Below, in pieces: positions 1 through 10,630 of a stretch of DNA of 64,000 bases (its first letter is position 1; the number at the start of each line of letters is the position of its first letter). The stretch is from Mycoplasma wenyonii str. Massachusetts (GTDB taxonomy: Bacteria > Bacillota_I > Bacilli_A > Mycoplasmatales > Mycoplasmoidaceae). A program made the position numbers and the translations under genes. Below the pieces are notes generated by a model. It searched no databases. It was not told the DNA's origin and saw only the letters and a list, made by a program, of their open reading frames with translations. Location: positions 186,001 through 250,000 of the forward strand of contig NC_018149.1 in the NCBI RefSeq assembly GCF_000277795.1, given 5' to 3'.

Positions 1-1
1 A

Positions 2-1261
2 CTTTTTAAGACTAAGAGTTCCTTACAGGTAAAACAAACAGTAAGTAAAGACATAAATCAAAAAGCAGGTTTAGTCAAAGAACTAGACTACACCACTTTA
101 GGGATTTATAGATGACAAAGTGAAGGGGTGAGTGAAGATATTCTCTTTGTTAAGGGCTGGGATCATGCAGGCAAACATAGAACTATTGAAAGCAAAAAAC
201 ATTCTCAAGCTGAGAGAGAATTGTGGGGTGGAAAAAAGGTAACTTACAGCAATAGCTGGTTCGGACCAAGAAAAACTAGTTTAGAGCTAGATAACTTAGA
301 AAAGGTTAAGGAAGCAACTAAAACAAGTCAAAAAAATTATTGAACTGAGATACAACGATCTGGTGAGTTTATAACCCAACAAGATCTCATTGAATTACAA
401 AAGTTCTGAGAAAAAAGAGATAAAGGGCTAGAAGAAGATATCTTTGGGCTATATCACGGATGAGACTGGTGAGCAGAGAGATTCGGACAAAAGAATGGCA
501 AAGTGGATCTTGAATTTGATCTTTCAAAACTCAAAGAGATGCTAGGTAAATCTGAAAATGAACTCAGAGATAATCCTTGAAATTATGGCAAACTCTTTAA
601 AAATCCTAAATTAGCACTAGCTAGACTGGCTGGTGATGTTGAAGTAATAGCCTTCAATTACCTTAAAAAATATGTTTGGCCTAATGCCGATTCAGTCAAG
701 AATCTCAAAGAAAAAAACATTCTCCCAGCAATCTTCGCTCTTCTTACTGGCGGAGAAGAAACTGGTTTCACTTGTGGCTCTCAAACATCTCATCAAAGTA
801 AATATTTTGGAGAGTGTCAATCAGATAAAAGGAGTCAAGAAGGTTGAAGAGTTAAGAAAGTGCTGAAATCCACTTATCAAAATAGCGGTGGTTTTTGAGT
901 GCCAAAACATGGAGGTGGTCCTGGCTGGAACACGCAAGAAAACTTAAAAACAAGAGATAAATCCCAAATATTAAATATGGAAAATGTTTCTAGTACGGGA
1001 TTATTGGATGAGAAATGCGAAGATGCGGTTGCTTGGTATATGTCTTGAAGTGACACAACTAATCCTGTAAGGCGAGAAGTCTGCGACAGAATCATCAGAC
1101 CTTGATTTGGAGACCGAGTAAACGATAAAAGACTTTGCCTAATAGAAGTAGACAACTTTTCTTACCACCTAAGATTTCAGACTTATCTACAAGTAATTCA
1201 AATTCCAACTTGAATGAATAAGAATACTTTCTGAACTAAATGTTCTAACTACAGGATCTAG
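2..1261 (+). CDS. Hypothetical hemoplasma protein, 5' end outside window
   Basis: With TGA read as Trp, one frame stays open from the window edge to TAG at 1259-1261 (419 codons seen). About ten in-frame TGA codons make it look like several pieces under the standard code. The product is hydrophilic, rich in Lys, Glu and Trp, with a Gly-rich stretch (WVPKHGGGPGW) around residue 300 and a Cys-containing C-terminal part (KCEDAV, REVCDR). I recognise no enzyme motif. It is probably one of the paralogous hypothetical proteins typical of hemoplasmas. The next gene is convergent on the minus strand, 24 bases away. The true start lies upstream of the window. Confidence 0.6.
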
Positions 1262-1285
1262 TTTCTCAGTAAAGAAAAACTCTTA

Positions 1286-1966
1286 TTAATGTCCTAAAGA
1301 AGAATCACAACTTTTTCACTTTTCTGGAGAATCACTTAGTTGTTCCAAGCAGATTGGAGTTGTTTTATCAGCATTAACACTGCTTCTTGAATAAAGAACT
1401 AATGTATTTTTTGATAGCTCAATACTTGAGCAAATAGAACTACCAGTATCTCCTTTGCACTTGGAGTTATAAGGGGTCTGTAAAGCTCCATAGTAAGAGA
1501 ATTGATCACTTCAACCTGAAGTATTGAAGACAAAATCTTCTTCTCCTACAAAGTTCGGTTGAGTTCCTTGAATTCCTTCAGCTCCCTTATAACCTCTTCA
1601 TTTCTTTTGAGCTCAGTGAGATTTTGAGTTATCTTCTGGCAATTTTCGACTTTCGTTAGAAGTACTTAATCCATCTATTTCTTGTAACTCGTTATTTTCT
1701 TTAAATAGATATCAAATTTCTTGATCTATCGACTCTTTTACCTCGCCAGAATCAGGACAAATAATAATTTTTTGTGTTTGATTTTGACTAGTTAGAAGAA
1801 CCTTACAGTTTTTAGTTACTGTAGTTTTTGCTGGCTCTGATTTAGATTGTTCTACTGAACTGGATGAGGTTCTGGTTCCTGCAACAATTCCTCCAGTTAT
1901 TCCACCAGTAACTCCTAAAGTGGTACCGGCAATTAAGAATTGTTTCAATAAACCTGTAATAACCAT
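1286..1966 (-). CDS. Hypothetical exported protein, paralogous-family type
   Basis: The 226-aa ORF needs TGA as Trp (several in-frame TGA) and starts at ATG 1966. The N-terminus has a hydrophobic Gly/Val/Ala-rich segment at about residues 5-28 followed by a Ser/Thr-rich linker. That is the usual layout of exported or membrane-anchored hemoplasma paralogs. The rest is polar, with Cys residues (KCKGDTG, SSICSS), and has no recognised catalytic motif. It is divergent from hsdM, with 49 bases between the two starts, so the two probably share a short AT-rich promoter region. The function is unknown; a surface location is inference only. Confidence 0.6.
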
Positions 1967-2015
1967 AACTAGCTCAGTAATTTTAAAATTTTAGGGAATT
2001 TTGTCAATAAGTAAT

Positions 2016-3572
2016 ATGTCCACTGATAAGAAAGCCATTAATCAAGTCTTTGATCAAATGTGAGAAGAAATTGTAGCTCTTAGAGGTTCAGCAGATAGTA
2101 TTAACTACAAATTACCAGTACTATACCTTTTCTTCTTAAAGTACTTGGATGATAAGTTTCACGAAAGAAGAAAGGTAATAGAAGAAACTATAGGGTCTAG
2201 ACATATTGACAACCCAACTTTCTATACCGGAGAAGGAGTTCCCTATCTCCACAAAGAATCTAGATGGGAAGAGGTAAGAGAAAAAGAGGGAAATATATTA
2301 GTTAATTTAGATCAAGCTTTTGCATATATAGAGGAGGCCAATCTTAAAACATTCAAGGATGTATTTAAAAAAGACTGCTTTACCTCTAAAGATATAGGAC
2401 TAGATCCTATTAATGTGAAGTCATTAATGGATGTAATTGTTAATACTGATAGTGCTGGAGAAGGAGACTTTTTAGGTAAAGCCTATCAATACTTATTAAA
2501 TAAGTTCGCTATTAAAGGAGATGGAAATAGTGAGTTCTATACTCCACAATCAATTGTTAAGTTGATGGTTTCCTTAATAGAACCTTTTGAAGGAAATATC
2601 TATGATCCTTGTTGTGGTTCTGGAGGTATGTTTGTTCAAACTACAGAGATGGTTAAGAATATTCAATTTGGGAAACAAAAGATAAGCATATATGGACAAG
2701 AATTATCTAAGTCCACGTATGGTCTTTGCAAAATGAATCTTGCAATGAGAGGAATAATAGATGCAGAATTAGGAGAGCCAAAATGCACCCTGAAACATGA
2801 TCAACATCCAACTGTAAAGGTTGATTATGTCTTATCTAATCCACCTTTTAACTGAAGTAAGTGAAGAGAAGAAAATAGTCTAGTTGATGATCCTAGATGA
2901 GTGGGATATGATGTTCCACCAGCATCTAACGCCAATTATGCTTGGATACTGCATATATTAGATAAGCTCTCTCAAAATGGTGTAGCAGGAGTTCTACTAG
3001 CTAATAAATCTTTAGATGCGACAGGCAAAGAGGAAAAGATTAGAAAAAAGCTAATAGAAAGTGATCTGATAGAAGCAATTATTACCTTACCCAGAAAGAC
3101 TTTCTATAACACAGATATTGCAGTAACTCTCTGAATAATTAATAGAAATAAAAAAGCCAGAGAGTTAAAGGAAGATAGAAAGTTAAGAGATAGAACTAAT
3201 CAAATACTCTTTGTAGATGCAAGAGAATTAGGTTCTGTGTATGAAAAAAGCTTCGTGGAATTTACAGAAGAAGATATAGCTTTAATAACTAAAACCTTTC
3301 ACTCTTGGAGATATGAAAACTATTCAGAGAAATATGAAGATAAAGATGGATTCTGCAAGAGTATCTCTCTAGAAGAGTTAAAGAGTATTAGCCCAGAATA
3401 TTCTTTATTTCCAAACACCTATATTCCCTTTAAAGCTCCAGAGAATACTCATGACTGAAATGCAGAGATAATAGATTTAGCTCAGCAACTAACTCAATTA
3501 TTTAAAGAAGAGAGTCAATTAAAGTCACAAGTTGAAGGAATTCTCGCTAACCCAACACATCACTCTCTGTAA
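2016..3572 (+). CDS. hsdM: Type I restriction-modification DNA methyltransferase subunit HsdM
   Basis: The 518-aa protein starts at ATG 2016 and has internal TGA=Trp codons near 2070, 2850-2900 and 3132. It shows the HsdM N-terminal helical region (LPVLYLFFLKYLDDKF), the SAM-binding motif I DPCCGSGGMF at about residues 197-206, and the N6-adenine catalytic motif NPPFN at about 275-279. Length and motif order fit HsdM. It should methylate adenine in a sequence chosen by HsdS. Two hsdS genes are in the window (4492 and 21396), separated from hsdM by other genes. No hsdR is visible. Confidence 0.95.
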
Positions 3573-3583
3573 AAAACAAAGCA

Positions 3584-3664
3584 AAATTTAATTAATAGGC
3601 TGTTTGTATGTTGGCTCTAAAACTTCTTTTTATTCCTATCGGGGGAAGCATTGTCGCTTTAAGT
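3584..3664 (+). repeat. Near-identical 5' leader repeat, copy 1
   Basis: About 80 bases spanning the upstream AT-rich region, the start codon and the signal-like 5' end of the gene at 3608 recur almost unchanged at 7248-7331 in front of its paralog. The sequence similarity falls off right after this block. Confidence 0.8.
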
Positions 3665-4267
3665 GGTGTTTCTTCTTTTTCTTCCTTAGATTGAGATCTC
3701 CCAAACACTTGAAGAGCAAGTAGTAAATCTAACTTTCCTTTATTTACTTGTAAACACATAGACACTAGAACAGAAAAATCACAATGAATTGAGTCAGAAT
3801 TATTAGTTACTTTGAAATTTAAAAATGATGGTGATAGACATAATTTAAAAGACGATGTGCAATTGGAATTACAAGGTATAGGTTCTGTTATTTCTAGCTG
3901 AGGGACTCAAATCAAACATAACTTTAAGAGCAGAGAAGAAAATTTGCATGAAGGTGGCGTTGGTACTGGAGACGAGTCCAGATATGTATTAACCATTTTC
4001 ACCACATCCAACAAAACTAGACTATCGGAGTTAGGTGGTGGACATGATAGTTATGTATACGGAGATGAAATTGATTGCAATAAAACTTTGTTTGCATTTT
4101 CAAGACCAGACACCACTCAAACAGAGCAACACCTAAAAAATGTCAAGTTTTTTTTAAGTAACTGCGCAAACAATAAAACTAGTGGTCGCCTTGAGTGTCA
4201 AATAAAAATTGAATCCAATAAAGGATTAGAGTGAAGACAAGAGTTTAAACCGATAGTAATTAGCTAA
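3608..4267 (+). CDS. Hypothetical exported protein, paralog of the gene at 7272
   Basis: The 219-aa ORF from ATG 3608 contains five TGA=Trp codons. Its N-terminus is a short hydrophobic signal-like segment that is nearly identical, in DNA as well as protein, to the gene at 7272-7943, while the rest has diverged strongly. Both share a mid-protein GGG-x-D/S pattern, the motif G(E)DIDC, and a C-terminal Trp-x3-Phe-x-Pro-Ile-Val-Ile ending. This looks like a surface or secreted paralog family with a conserved leader and a variable body. It sits between hsdM and hsdS. No biochemical function is assignable. Confidence 0.65.
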
Positions 4268-4337
4268 TTTAGTTACTAACTTATTGTTTGATTGTTTTTA
4301 AAGAACTTATTTTTTAGTTAGATCGTACAAGCTCTCT

Positions 4338-4344
4338 CCCCCCC
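4338..4344 (+). repeat. C7 homopolymer upstream of hsdS
   Basis: Seven C within the 224-base non-coding gap between 4267 and hsdS. I see no ORF across it. It may be a remnant of an older tract or affect the upstream region of hsdS. Confidence 0.5.
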
Positions 4345-4491
4345 TGCACAACTGAAACTCAATATAAATAAGACTTTCAAATTACCAGTAATAGTTAATT
4401 CTTTATTAAAAATTATTGATACTTGTAAAAACTATCTAAAAATTAGAGATTAAATTCTGAAAATTTGAAGTAGAAGGTTGTCCAAAAAGAC

Positions 4492-5681
4492 TTGTCGATG
4501 AGATCAGAAAAGACTGTTGGTGTTTTAGGAGATTACATAGAAAGAGTCAAAGAAGTAATACCTTACAACAAAGAAATACCTGTTAAGGGATTAAGTGTTG
4601 ACAAGAAATTTATAGAAACTAATATTGCAAATTTAGATGGAATAGTAGTTCCCTTTCAACTAGTAAAGAAAGGTCAGTTTGCTTACGCTCCAGTCACTTC
4701 TAGAAATGGAGACAAACTTTCACTAGCTTTTAATAGCAGTTGAGAACAGATCCAAATCTCAACTACTTATATGGTCTTTCAAGTAATTAAACCCGATCTA
4801 TTGAATTGTCTTTATTTAGAGTTGTTTTTTAAACAATCTTGAATTGACAAGATTGCTAGATACGCCTCTACAGGCACTGTTAGAGAGACTTTATCTTTTG
4901 AGAGCTTTTTTAGATTTCCGATTGTTGCTCCAAACTTGGAGGTTCAAGAAAAGATTGTCAACAAATATCAAACAGTAACTAAATATATAGAAGTCAAGAA
5001 AAGAATTAATGAATTACTTGAGCGAAAGATGAAAGCTTACTTCCATATATTGTTTGATGATTTAAAGGATTATGAAATGAAAAGTTTTGGAGAGCTGTTC
5101 ACAATTATTCGAGGGGGTCAGCCGCCGAAATTCAATAAATATTTAAAAGAACTTTATTTTTGTAAAGAGGGAGGGATTCCATGGCTAAAAGTAGAAGACA
5201 TATCAGAATACAAATTTGTTAATCATACTTCTGAGCAATTAACGCAAGAAGGATTTAAAAAAGAGGGTTGTAAATTGATTACTCCAAAAGATTTAATTTT
5301 CATTCGTAGTGCTGGTAGAGAAAGGGCAGGAAATGTCTACATTATTTCGCATAACTTAACAATTAATGAAAGCTTTTGAACTTTATCAAATAATCTACTT
5401 GTTGGGGGGGGCATCAATATAGACTGCCTATAACTTTTGCTTATTTTTTGGTTCAGGAAAATATTGTCACATTAAAAAAGAAGACTGCAAGCTCAACTTC
5501 TTCAATCTCTTTTAGTATGGAAAGATTTAAAGCTTTCAAAGTCAAAATACCAAAAAATAAAGAATTAATAGATAAATTCAATAATTTCTGTGAACCTATC
5601 TTTGAGTTACAAAAAAGTAATGAACAAATTATTCAAAAATTTTTGAGATTACAAAAATGTTGAGTTGAAAGTTTAGATTAA
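4492..5681 (+). CDS. hsdS: Type I restriction-modification specificity subunit HsdS, phase-variable, out of frame here
   Basis: Start is TTG 4492 or ATG 4498. The frame runs through TRD1, a central conserved helical region (EKIVNKYQ...INELLERKMKAY, about residues 150-185) and most of TRD2 to a G8 tract at 5404-5411. With 8 G it stops at TAA 5431-5433 (313 aa). With 9 G it would join the next frame and continue through the C-terminal conserved helices (IFELQKSNEQIIQKFLRL) to TAA 5679-5681 (396 aa, the normal two-TRD length). The cut-off 83 codons are intact and well conserved with the second hsdS, so the gene appears switchable rather than dead. HsdS sets the sequence methylated by HsdM. The nuclease pair at 5775-7001 follows. 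Confidence 0.88.
4933..5116 (+). repeat. hsdS central conserved repeat, copy 1
   Basis: This block is nearly identical to 21825-22010 of the second hsdS. A second shared block follows at 5517-5960 (matching 22412-22855). The TRD-coding parts between the blocks differ, so homologous recombination could swap TRDs. Confidence 0.75.
5404..5411 (+). repeat. G8 phase-variation tract in hsdS copy 1
   Basis: Eight consecutive G inside TRD2. Nine would restore the full-length frame; eight leads to a stop 20 bases downstream. The same tract at the same place in the second hsdS (22299-22306) argues that it is selected. Confidence 0.85.
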
Positions 5682-5774
5682 CTGTTTTTTTAACTGTTAC
5701 AGAGAGCTTTATTTCGGTTTCTGAGTAATAAAAAAATTTAAAAATTCATCCTTTTTGTCATTTTTCGCTAATAA

Positions 5775-6425
5775 ATGTATAAACAATTGTTGGCCATGGA
5801 GGACAATACTTTTCTAGTTACTTATATTTCTCCTTTATTTTCGGAAAAAGGAGAGAGAACCATTAATGAATGTTTTAGAAAAGAAATGGCAAAAGCAGAT
5901 GGAGTGGAGATATCTGTGGCATATTGCGGTTACAACTCACTAAAAGAAATGGACAGATTAGTCAAGAAAGGAAATATTAAATACATTTGTTTAATTCTTG
6001 GAATGTACTACTTTATTGGTCTTCAGGACACGTTTTATAAATTGGTTATGCAAATTCACACAAAGTGACAAAAGAAAGGAGTAGGAGAAATAAGACTAGT
6101 GGATTTTTTTAAACATCACGACAAAATTTATTGTTTTTATAAAGATGGAAAGATCTCTTCCACAATAATTGGATCGCCCAATTTAAGCTTCTTAATCAAA
6201 AATAATAAAAATCGAAAACCCAGACAACATGAATTAGGAGAATTAATTGACAAACCCTCTTCATTGAAACGTCATAAAGAGTACATGGAGAAGTTGAAAT
6301 CAGATAGATTTTCAAAAAATATGACTTTTCTAGAAAGGTATAAAAATGTTGTTGTTAAAGAAGAGGTAGATGAAAAAAATGAAATAGTCAAAAAAACTAA
6401 AATTACTTACACCAAAAATTACTAA
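5775..6425 (+). CDS. NgoFVII-like (PLD-family) restriction endonuclease, nuclease-domain protein, copy 1
   Basis: The 216-aa product begins at ATG 5775 and has one internal TGA=Trp near 6067. It carries the phospholipase-D-type nuclease half-motif seen in the NgoFVII/BfiI group: H-x-K in HHDKIYCF (about residues 113-118) followed by IGSPNLS. Upstream is the LILGMYYFIGL stretch typical of NgoFVII-family enzymes. The frame ends at TAA 6423. Six bases on, in the same frame, the gene at 6429 codes for what looks like the family's C-terminal DNA-binding half. In known NgoFVII-like enzymes I would expect the two halves in one chain. The gene lies 93 bases after hsdS. DNA cleavage is inferred from the motif. 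Confidence 0.8.
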
Positions 6426-6428
6426 AGC

Positions 6429-7001
6429 ATGATCACTTTTGAGGAATTAGAGCAATTAGAACAATCAGAAGGTTTAAGAACCATTACTATCCCTTTGATT
6501 GTTCCAACAGAACAAGAAATTACTGATAATGCTGATTTAGATTTATCATTCTCACCCTTAAATGCTTGTTATAGTAAGCCAATCATTAATGAAAAAACTG
6601 GAAAAAAGCAAAGTTGGCTTGAAGTGAGATTAACTGTTGAAGGTGAAGATAATTTACCTTCTAAGAAAGATTGGTTTTATTTAATGACTGATAGTGGATG
6701 ATTAGAAAAAGCTTGCTTTTCGGGCAGGGGAAAGCGAGTTAAATGGTTGAATACTTTTAAAAATGAAATTATGATAGGTGGCTGAATCAAAGTTAGATTG
6801 GCAGAGTGTGAATTAATTGAAGAGTATGGATATCCATATGAGGATAAGGAAAAATCTGGAGTAATTACTAAAGAAACACTAGATGATTATGGCGGAGACA
6901 AGGTATATCTAAAGAAAACTACTAAGAAACACAAAGATGAAAAGGGAATTGAAAGAGATGTTTGATTTATTTCTTTCCCTTTTTTCCTTGATGACGAATA
7001 A
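6429..7001 (+). CDS. NgoFVII-like C-terminal (putative B3-type DNA-binding) protein, copy 1
   Basis: The 190-aa product starts at ATG 6429, six bases after the start of the preceding TAA, and has TGA=Trp near 6699, 6783 and 6963. Key parts are RTITIPLIVP near the N-terminus, SPLNACYSKP, KKDWFYLMTDSG, FSGRGKRVKWLNTF, GGWIKVRL and GVITKETLDDYGGD. This order resembles the C-terminal part of NgoFVII-family restriction enzymes, thought to be the sequence-reading domain (family knowledge). A paralog lies at 23321 and a decayed copy at 47050-47564. Because both complete cassettes keep the halves as separate ORFs, a two-subunit enzyme is likely (inference). Confidence 0.68.
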
Positions 7002-7094
7002 ATTAAAACTTCTTTTTTATTTATCTGTAATTTTTAATTTTTAGTATTTAGGTAAATCCAATTATTTAAGTTATTAGTTAACTGGAGAAAAAGT

Positions 7095-7200
7095 AGAACC
7101 GTAGAAATAAGATTAACAGATTCTTTTCAGTAACACAGGAAACTTTATTGTTTTTATAAAGATGATCGGCACCTTTCGACAATAAATTAATGGGCGTAAA
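7095..7200 (+). pseudogene. Fragment of an NgoFVII-like nuclease gene
   Basis: About 100 bases match the region around the H-x-K motif of the nuclease genes (compare 22975-23070): GAAATAAGA, then a damaged HHDK region, then CTTTATTGTTTTTATAAA. No frame is open across it. It marks a former third or fourth cassette. The rest of the 7002-7271 gap is AT-rich with nothing recognisable. Confidence 0.6.
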
Positions 7201-7247
7201 GACAAATTAATATCTCAAATAATTTATTTGCATTTCTAGAAAAAATT

Positions 7248-7331
7248 AAATTTAATTAATAGGCTGTCTGTATGCTAGCTCTAAAACTTCTTTTTATTCC
7301 TATCGGGGGAAGCATTGTCGCTTTAAGTGGC
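7248..7331 (+). repeat. Near-identical 5' leader repeat, copy 2
   Basis: Second copy of the leader and signal-coding block described at 3584-3664, with only a few substitutions. Confidence 0.8.
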
Positions 7332-7943
7332 GCCTCCTCCCTCTCTTCAATAGATTGAGATCCTAAAGATCTATGAAGAATAACCAAGAATAACAAGTTC
7401 TATTTATCTTCTTGTTTCAATAACCCATATGGCAACAGAATAAAATGAACTTACTCAGATTTTTCAATCTATTTAATTAGAAAAAGCTCAGAAGGCGCTA
7501 TAGAAGAAAATACCCAACTTGAATTATGGGGTGAAGGACATTATAAAAAAATAAACAATGGCGTAGTTACTGAAACTCAAAATTATAAAAAGAATTTGCA
7601 TTCAACATTAAGTGGTGATGGAGGCCAAACAACTGATTATAGAATAAGAAAATTTCCATCAGGTAAGGTTCAGTTGGGGGAAACTGGTGGCGGAACAGAC
7701 TCTGAAAGATTCGGTGAAGATATAGATTGTAAAAATAATGTTTTTGATATATCGGGAGATATTACATCAACTAGTACAGAACTTGATTTAAATAAAGTCA
7801 CTTTTACATTAAAAACTGACAGGAACAATAATACTTATAAGGGCTATACAGTTTTTTCAATAGAAATAGAAGATTCTAACCGCGGGAGCCAAAAAGTAAC
7901 GTGAGCAAAAAACTTTAATCCTATAGTAATTGTTCCTTCGTAA
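7272..7943 (+). CDS. Hypothetical exported protein, paralog of the gene at 3608
   Basis: The 223-aa ORF from ATG 7272 has four TGA=Trp codons. It shares an almost identical first 20 residues with the gene at 3608 (MLALKLLFIPIGGSIVALSG, signal-like), then diverges. Shared features further on are the SxxGGGxDS-type segment, GEDIDC, and a C-terminal Trp-Ala-Lys-Asn-Phe-x-Pro-Ile-Val-Ile tail. The body is rich in Ser, Thr and Asn. The function is unknown; the pattern of conserved leader and variable body suggests surface exposure under diversifying pressure (inference). A 230-base AT-rich gap without recognisable features follows. Confidence 0.65.
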
Positions 7944-8173
7944 CTAACTCTTTAACTTTTTAATAATTAACAATTCCTAGAAATCTTTACAAACCTCTCT
8001 TTAATATCTATTAACTTCTTATCTGTTACTATTACTTAACTACTTTTATCATTCATCTTAGAAATAATCAACTCCCTTACCTTTCTCTTTTACCCTTTGG
8101 CTTAATAACTTAAAAATAATTCTTTAAATAGAATAATTTTCCATATGCATTTCAATAACTATAGTTAAAAGTT

Positions 8174-8725
8174 ATGAAGTTTTTTAAGAGATTAGCTCTA
8201 AGACTCAAAGCCACTAAAAGAAGAATACTTAAAAGATTTAAGTTATTTCAATTACGAATTCTTGGATTCGTATATGCAATTAAGAGTGTTGTTGTTTCTT
8301 TATTCAATGTATTCATTCTTTTACCTTGTACCATTGTCTGAAAGATATTTAACTTCTTTGTTTGAAGACATGTAGTTAGGTTCTATAAGTGATTTGCTAA
8401 GAAAACATCCTTTCTTAGATGAAAGGTTTCTCCCTTCAATGTGTCTGAACCAGAAGGAGAAAGATATGCCTTATTTCTAGAGGTATTGGGGGGATGAAAG
8501 AATGTATTGGCCTTTAAATGCAAAGCTAAGAGTTGACATCTAAAGATAATGCACTCTTTTCTAATAGATTGAGAGAAGTTTCCACACTTTGGAATAGAGG
8601 TATTAGTGTGAGAATGACCTTATCTGAGTCTCTCCGTAGGTTCTTATTCTTGATGAATATATAAGAGACTAGAGAGAACTACTAAGATGCCTAAAAGAAT
8701 CAAAAAGAATAAAGATCCCTTTTAG
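8174..8725 (+). CDS. PTS EIIB-like domain protein with membrane segment
   Basis: The 183-aa ORF from ATG 8174 reads through many TGA=Trp codons. The first 35 residues are very basic ([20 protein letters not shown]), followed by one or two hydrophobic segments (about 45-75). From about residue 105 the sequence fits the glucose-type PTS EIIB fold: [15 protein letters not shown], with Cys where the phosphorylated EIIB Cys sits, then a DWEKF[10 protein letters not shown] region and a Gly-Ser-Tyr-Ser helix near the end. The usual C-x-TRLR pattern is degenerate (KCKAKSW). It may be a remnant or a regulatory IIB-like protein. It ends where lepA begins. Confidence 0.45.
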
Positions 8726-8727
8726 TT

Positions 8728-10569
8728 ATTAAGAGAATAAAGAATTTCTGCATTATTGCACACATAGATCACGGGAAGTCAACTCTATCTGACAGAATAA
8801 TAGAGCATTGTTTAGGTCTATCTCATTCCTCCATCTCCAGCTGCTTTCTAGACAGTATGGAATTAGAGAAAGAAAAAGGAATAACTATTAAGTTAGCTTC
8901 TATTAGGTTAAGTTGAAAGGATTGTTACCTCAATCTAATAGATACTCCAGGACATATAGATTTCTCTGCAGAAGTATTTAGAAGTCTAAAAGTATCTGAG
9001 TCAGCTTTATTGCTAGTAGATCTTACTAAGGGAGTACAAGCTCAAACAATCTCATTATTTAAGAAAGCTAAAAGAGAGAATCTAAAGATTATTCCTGTAC
9101 TTAATAAGATTGACTCTCCTTTAGTTACTAAAGCTCAAACTGCACAGATAATTGAGAGCTTAGGGAAGGAACCCTTTGGGTTTAAAGAAGAAGAGTTTAA
9201 ATACATCTCCGCCAAAACTGGACAAGGAGTTAAAGAATTACTTGACTATCTTGTAGAGACTATTCCAGATCCATCAAACCACAGATATCTTTCTCAGTTA
9301 AATATCCCCTTTATTCAAGAGAATAAGCTCTGTGCCTTGGTATTTGAAGCAGAATACAGTAACCAAAGAGGGACCATCTTAACTATCAGAGTATTCTCAG
9401 GAAAGCTATCTGTAGGTGAAGAGATCTATCTAGTTAAAGCTAAGGTAAAAACCAGAGTTAAGGGAATAGAGTTCTTAGTTCCTAAAGTAGAAAAAGCAGA
9501 GAGTATCTCTGCTGGAGAGGTAGGAAGAATATATCTCTTTCTATCGAAAGACTTGCAATTAGAGTCAGGAGAACACATATGTAACTATCCAGCACCCCCC
9601 AAGGATCAACTTGAATTGCTGCCTGAGACTAGTAGTATGAGCTCCTTTAAGGCTATGATTTTTAGTTTCATAGCTCCATATGAAGAAGCTCAAAGAGAAC
9701 TGTTTATTAATAGTCTCTCTTCTTTGAAACTCTCAGATACTTCTTTTTCCTATAACTTTGTTAAGTCTTCGGCTTTGGGATTTGGAGCTAATATAGGGGC
9801 TTTAGGTCCTTTACATCTAGAAGTATTAGTTTCTAGACTGGAAAAAGAATACAGACTACAGTTAGTCAGTGGCCCAGCAACTATTGAATACAAAGCAGAA
9901 CTAAAACAAGGAGGAGAGATTTTTTTCTCTTCTGCACTAGATCTACCAGAAAGAACTACTGTCTCACAATATCTAGAACCTTATATTCAACTAGATCTTT
10001 CTTTTCCTGCTAGTTGTGAAAAAGAGTTTATGGGCTATATCTCTACCAAAAGATCAGCTAGTTTACTAGCTATTAATAGAACTGATAAAGAGGTAGAAAC
10101 TCAATATTTTCTTCCTTTATCAGAACTTAATTCTTCACTAATACATGCTTTGTTTGCCATTACTAAGGGATATATAGATTACAGTTACTCTCTAGCTGAC
10201 TATGTTCCTCTTGCCTTAGTAAAGGTAACTATATGCATTAATAATCTAGAGTATCCAGAGTTAAGCTTCTTATCTGAGAGAGGTGAGGCTAGTACTAAAG
10301 CCAGAGATATACTCTTGAAACTAAAAAGTAGTCTATCAGCTCAACTATATGAACTAGCTTTGCAGGCCAAAATAGATGGAAAGATTATTGCTAGAGAGAC
10401 TCTTAAGGCAATAGGTAAAGCTGTAGCAGCTAAGTGTTATGGGGGAGATATTACTAGAAAGAAGAAATTATGAGAAAAGCAAGCTCAGGGTAAAAAAAGA
10501 CTAAAGCAAGAGTCTAAATTAAAGCTTCCCCACTCCTTCTTTAAGACCCTGATTTCTAGCCACAACTAA
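8728..10569 (+). CDS. lepA: Elongation factor 4 (LepA), ribosome back-translocating GTPase
   Basis: The 613-aa product has the GTPase motifs HIDHGKST (G1, about residues 12-19), GIT (G2), DTPGH (G3) and NKID (G4), then LepA-type domains and a C-terminal Lys-rich end ([14 protein letters not shown]). The open frame reaches back to a TAA at 8710. No ATG precedes G1, so the start is a non-ATG codon; ATT 8728 fits the usual short N-terminus, with TTA 8722 and ATA 8737 as alternatives. It acts on stalled or mistranslocated ribosomes. The end is set by TAA 10567 after a TGA=Trp at 10471. Confidence 0.92.
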
Positions 10570-10630
10570 TAAAATTAAATTCAATTTTTGTCGGCTTGTA
10601 AGGCTTTTTAAGTAGGAATTTAACTTTACT

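Noticed and set aside
672-1155. Short frames on both strands within the first gene
   Set aside because: The code 4 frame from position 2 to 1261 covers the region and gives one coherent protein.
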